In this document: piece after piece, positions 7,607 to 8,031 of the stretch | Layout of the letters: the number at the start of each line of letters is the position of its first letter | How positions within the stretch are numbered: position 1 is the first letter of the stretch | Assembly (NCBI GenBank): GCA_937900285.1 | Contig: CALCEM010000046.1 | Coordinates: 1-8,031 of the forward strand | DNA: 8,031 bases | Direction of reading: 5' to 3' | Source of the DNA: an uncultured Fretibacterium sp. | Lineage (GTDB): Bacteria > Synergistota > Synergistia > Synergistales > Aminobacteriaceae | Position numbers and translations under genes: made by a program | Notes under the pieces: model-generated | The model's input: the letters and a program-made list of their open reading frames with translations, nothing else | Database searches by the model: none | Told to the model about the DNA's origin: nothing

Positions 7607-7641
7607 ACCAGGTAACGGCGAAGGGAGGGGAATTTACAATT

Positions 7642-7839
7642 ATGACAACAGTTGTACGTAAAGCCGATGAATCTCTTGAAGATACACTCAGAAGATTTAA
7701 ACGCGAAGTGGCTAAGGTTGGGACTCTTAGGGAAGCCAGGAGACGCGAACATTATGAGAAGCCGAGCGATGCAAAAAAAATCAAACGCGCAGAAGCTGCT
7801 CGTAAGCGCAAAAGCATGAGACATAGAAGCCCTATTTAA
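7642..7839 (+). CDS. rpsU: Small ribosomal subunit protein bS21
   Basis: This 65-residue, very basic protein is ribosomal protein bS21, a component of the 30S platform near the 3' end of 16S rRNA that takes part in translation initiation. Recognisable family features are the N-terminal V-R-x-x-E-S-L-E-D-x-L-R-R-F-K-R pattern (residues 5-20) and the Arg/Lys-rich C-terminal helix (about 45-63). The length lies between the short Firmicutes form (~57) and the 71-residue E. coli protein. AAGGGAGGGG at 7621-7630 is an unusually long purine-rich Shine-Dalgarno, eleven bases before the ATG. It is the second gene of the HIT-rpsU unit and is followed by a strong terminator. Confidence 0.95.
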   Translation: MTTVVRKADESLEDTLRRFKREVAKVGTLREARRREHYEKPSDAKKIKRAEAARKRKSMRHRSPI

Positions 7840-7861
7840 TTTTTTATTTTAGTGTGAAATT

Positions 7862-7894
7862 TCAGGAGTCGAGTGTGGCTCCTGATTTTTTATT
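7862..7894 (+). terminator. Intrinsic terminator after rpsU
   Basis: TCAGGAGTC (7862-7870) pairs with GGCTCCTGA (7877-7885), nine pairs with one T-G, around a six-base loop, followed by six T residues at 7886-7891 and then ATT. This is a textbook rho-independent terminator closing the HIT-rpsU unit. On the minus strand no comparable T-tract follows the hairpin, so it acts mainly on plus-strand transcripts. Confidence 0.92.
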
Positions 7895-7924
7895 ATGTTG
7901 CATATGAAAAAAATTAAAAAAATT

Positions 7925-8031
7925 TTAGGCGTTCAATCCTTCCTGAATAGTTTTACAGCATTTTTCTAAATTGCAGCGTTTAATTATTGCTTTTTGGCCT
8001 TCGCGCGCTAAATTTTCGATCTCGTTTTCAT
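7925..8031 (-). CDS. 3' end of an unidentified gene, cut by the window edge
   Basis: An open minus-strand frame enters from the right edge and ends at TAA (complement of 7925-7927), giving the last 34 residues of a protein. It reads ENEIENLAREGQKAIIKR, then CNLEKCCKTIQEGLNA. The stretch is helical and charged and carries three cysteines (C-x4-C-C). It loosely resembles the closing helix of some glycosyltransferases, but that is too little for an assignment. The apparent ATG at the very edge (complement of 8029-8031) is in another frame that stops after seven codons. The gene converges on rpsU; a T-rich run follows its stop on the minus strand, without an obvious hairpin. Confidence 0.6.
   Translation of the reverse strand, partial: ENEIENLAREGQKAIIKRCNLEKCCKTIQEGLNA

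Noticed and set aside
7564..7824. 86-codon minus-strand frame opposite rpsU
   Set aside because: It covers rpsU and its leader in antisense. The rpsU product is unmistakable, and this frame has no recognisable features.

Overview
The window is AT-rich bacterial DNA with tightly packed genes, clear Shine-Dalgarno sites and both ATG and TTG starts. It reads as an ordinary chromosomal segment of housekeeping and metabolic genes. I saw no mobile element, CRISPR array, tRNA or rRNA, and no phage or defence genes. A HIT-family protein directly upstream of rpsU, and a YbhJ-type aconitase homologue next to a eukaryote-like NADP isocitrate dehydrogenase, would suit a low-GC anaerobe, perhaps Synergistota or a Firmicutes-like lineage. 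That placement is from memory of gene order and is tentative.

Layout: (1) 43-1971 (+) is a secreted protein with TPR-like helices, a beta-propeller-like middle and a C-terminal domain that looks like a degenerate von Willebrand A fold; its function is unknown. (2) 2193-4487 (+) is an aconitase-superfamily hydratase of the YbhJ type with all three cluster cysteines. It has a good sigma-70-type promoter upstream, overlapped by an 18-nt perfect palindrome. (3) 4593-5798 (+) is an NADP-type isocitrate dehydrogenase with a TTG start, separated from gene 2 by a 105-nt spacer holding a stem-loop. A bidirectional terminator at 5838-5863 closes this block and the convergent gene 4. (4) 5899-7098 (-) is a threonine ammonia-lyase with a C-terminal ACT domain, also with a TTG start. 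(5) A 147-nt divergent intergenic region carries candidate promoters in both directions. (6) 7246-7584 (+) is a HIT (HinT/PKCI-like) protein and 7642-7839 (+) is ribosomal protein bS21, probably one operon, closed by a strong intrinsic terminator at 7862-7894. (7) The 3' end of an unidentified minus-strand gene, 34 codons plus the stop, runs off the right edge.

Functionally, genes 2 and 3 would convert citrate to 2-oxoglutarate and NADPH, the oxidative branch that supplies glutamate. Threonine ammonia-lyase makes 2-oxobutyrate for isoleucine synthesis or threonine catabolism. No citrate synthase is present in the window. The most useful leads are the promoter-palindrome arrangement before the hydratase gene, the assignment of a YbhJ-type protein as the working aconitase, and the C-terminal domain of the secreted protein. 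I found no convincing novel multi-gene system.
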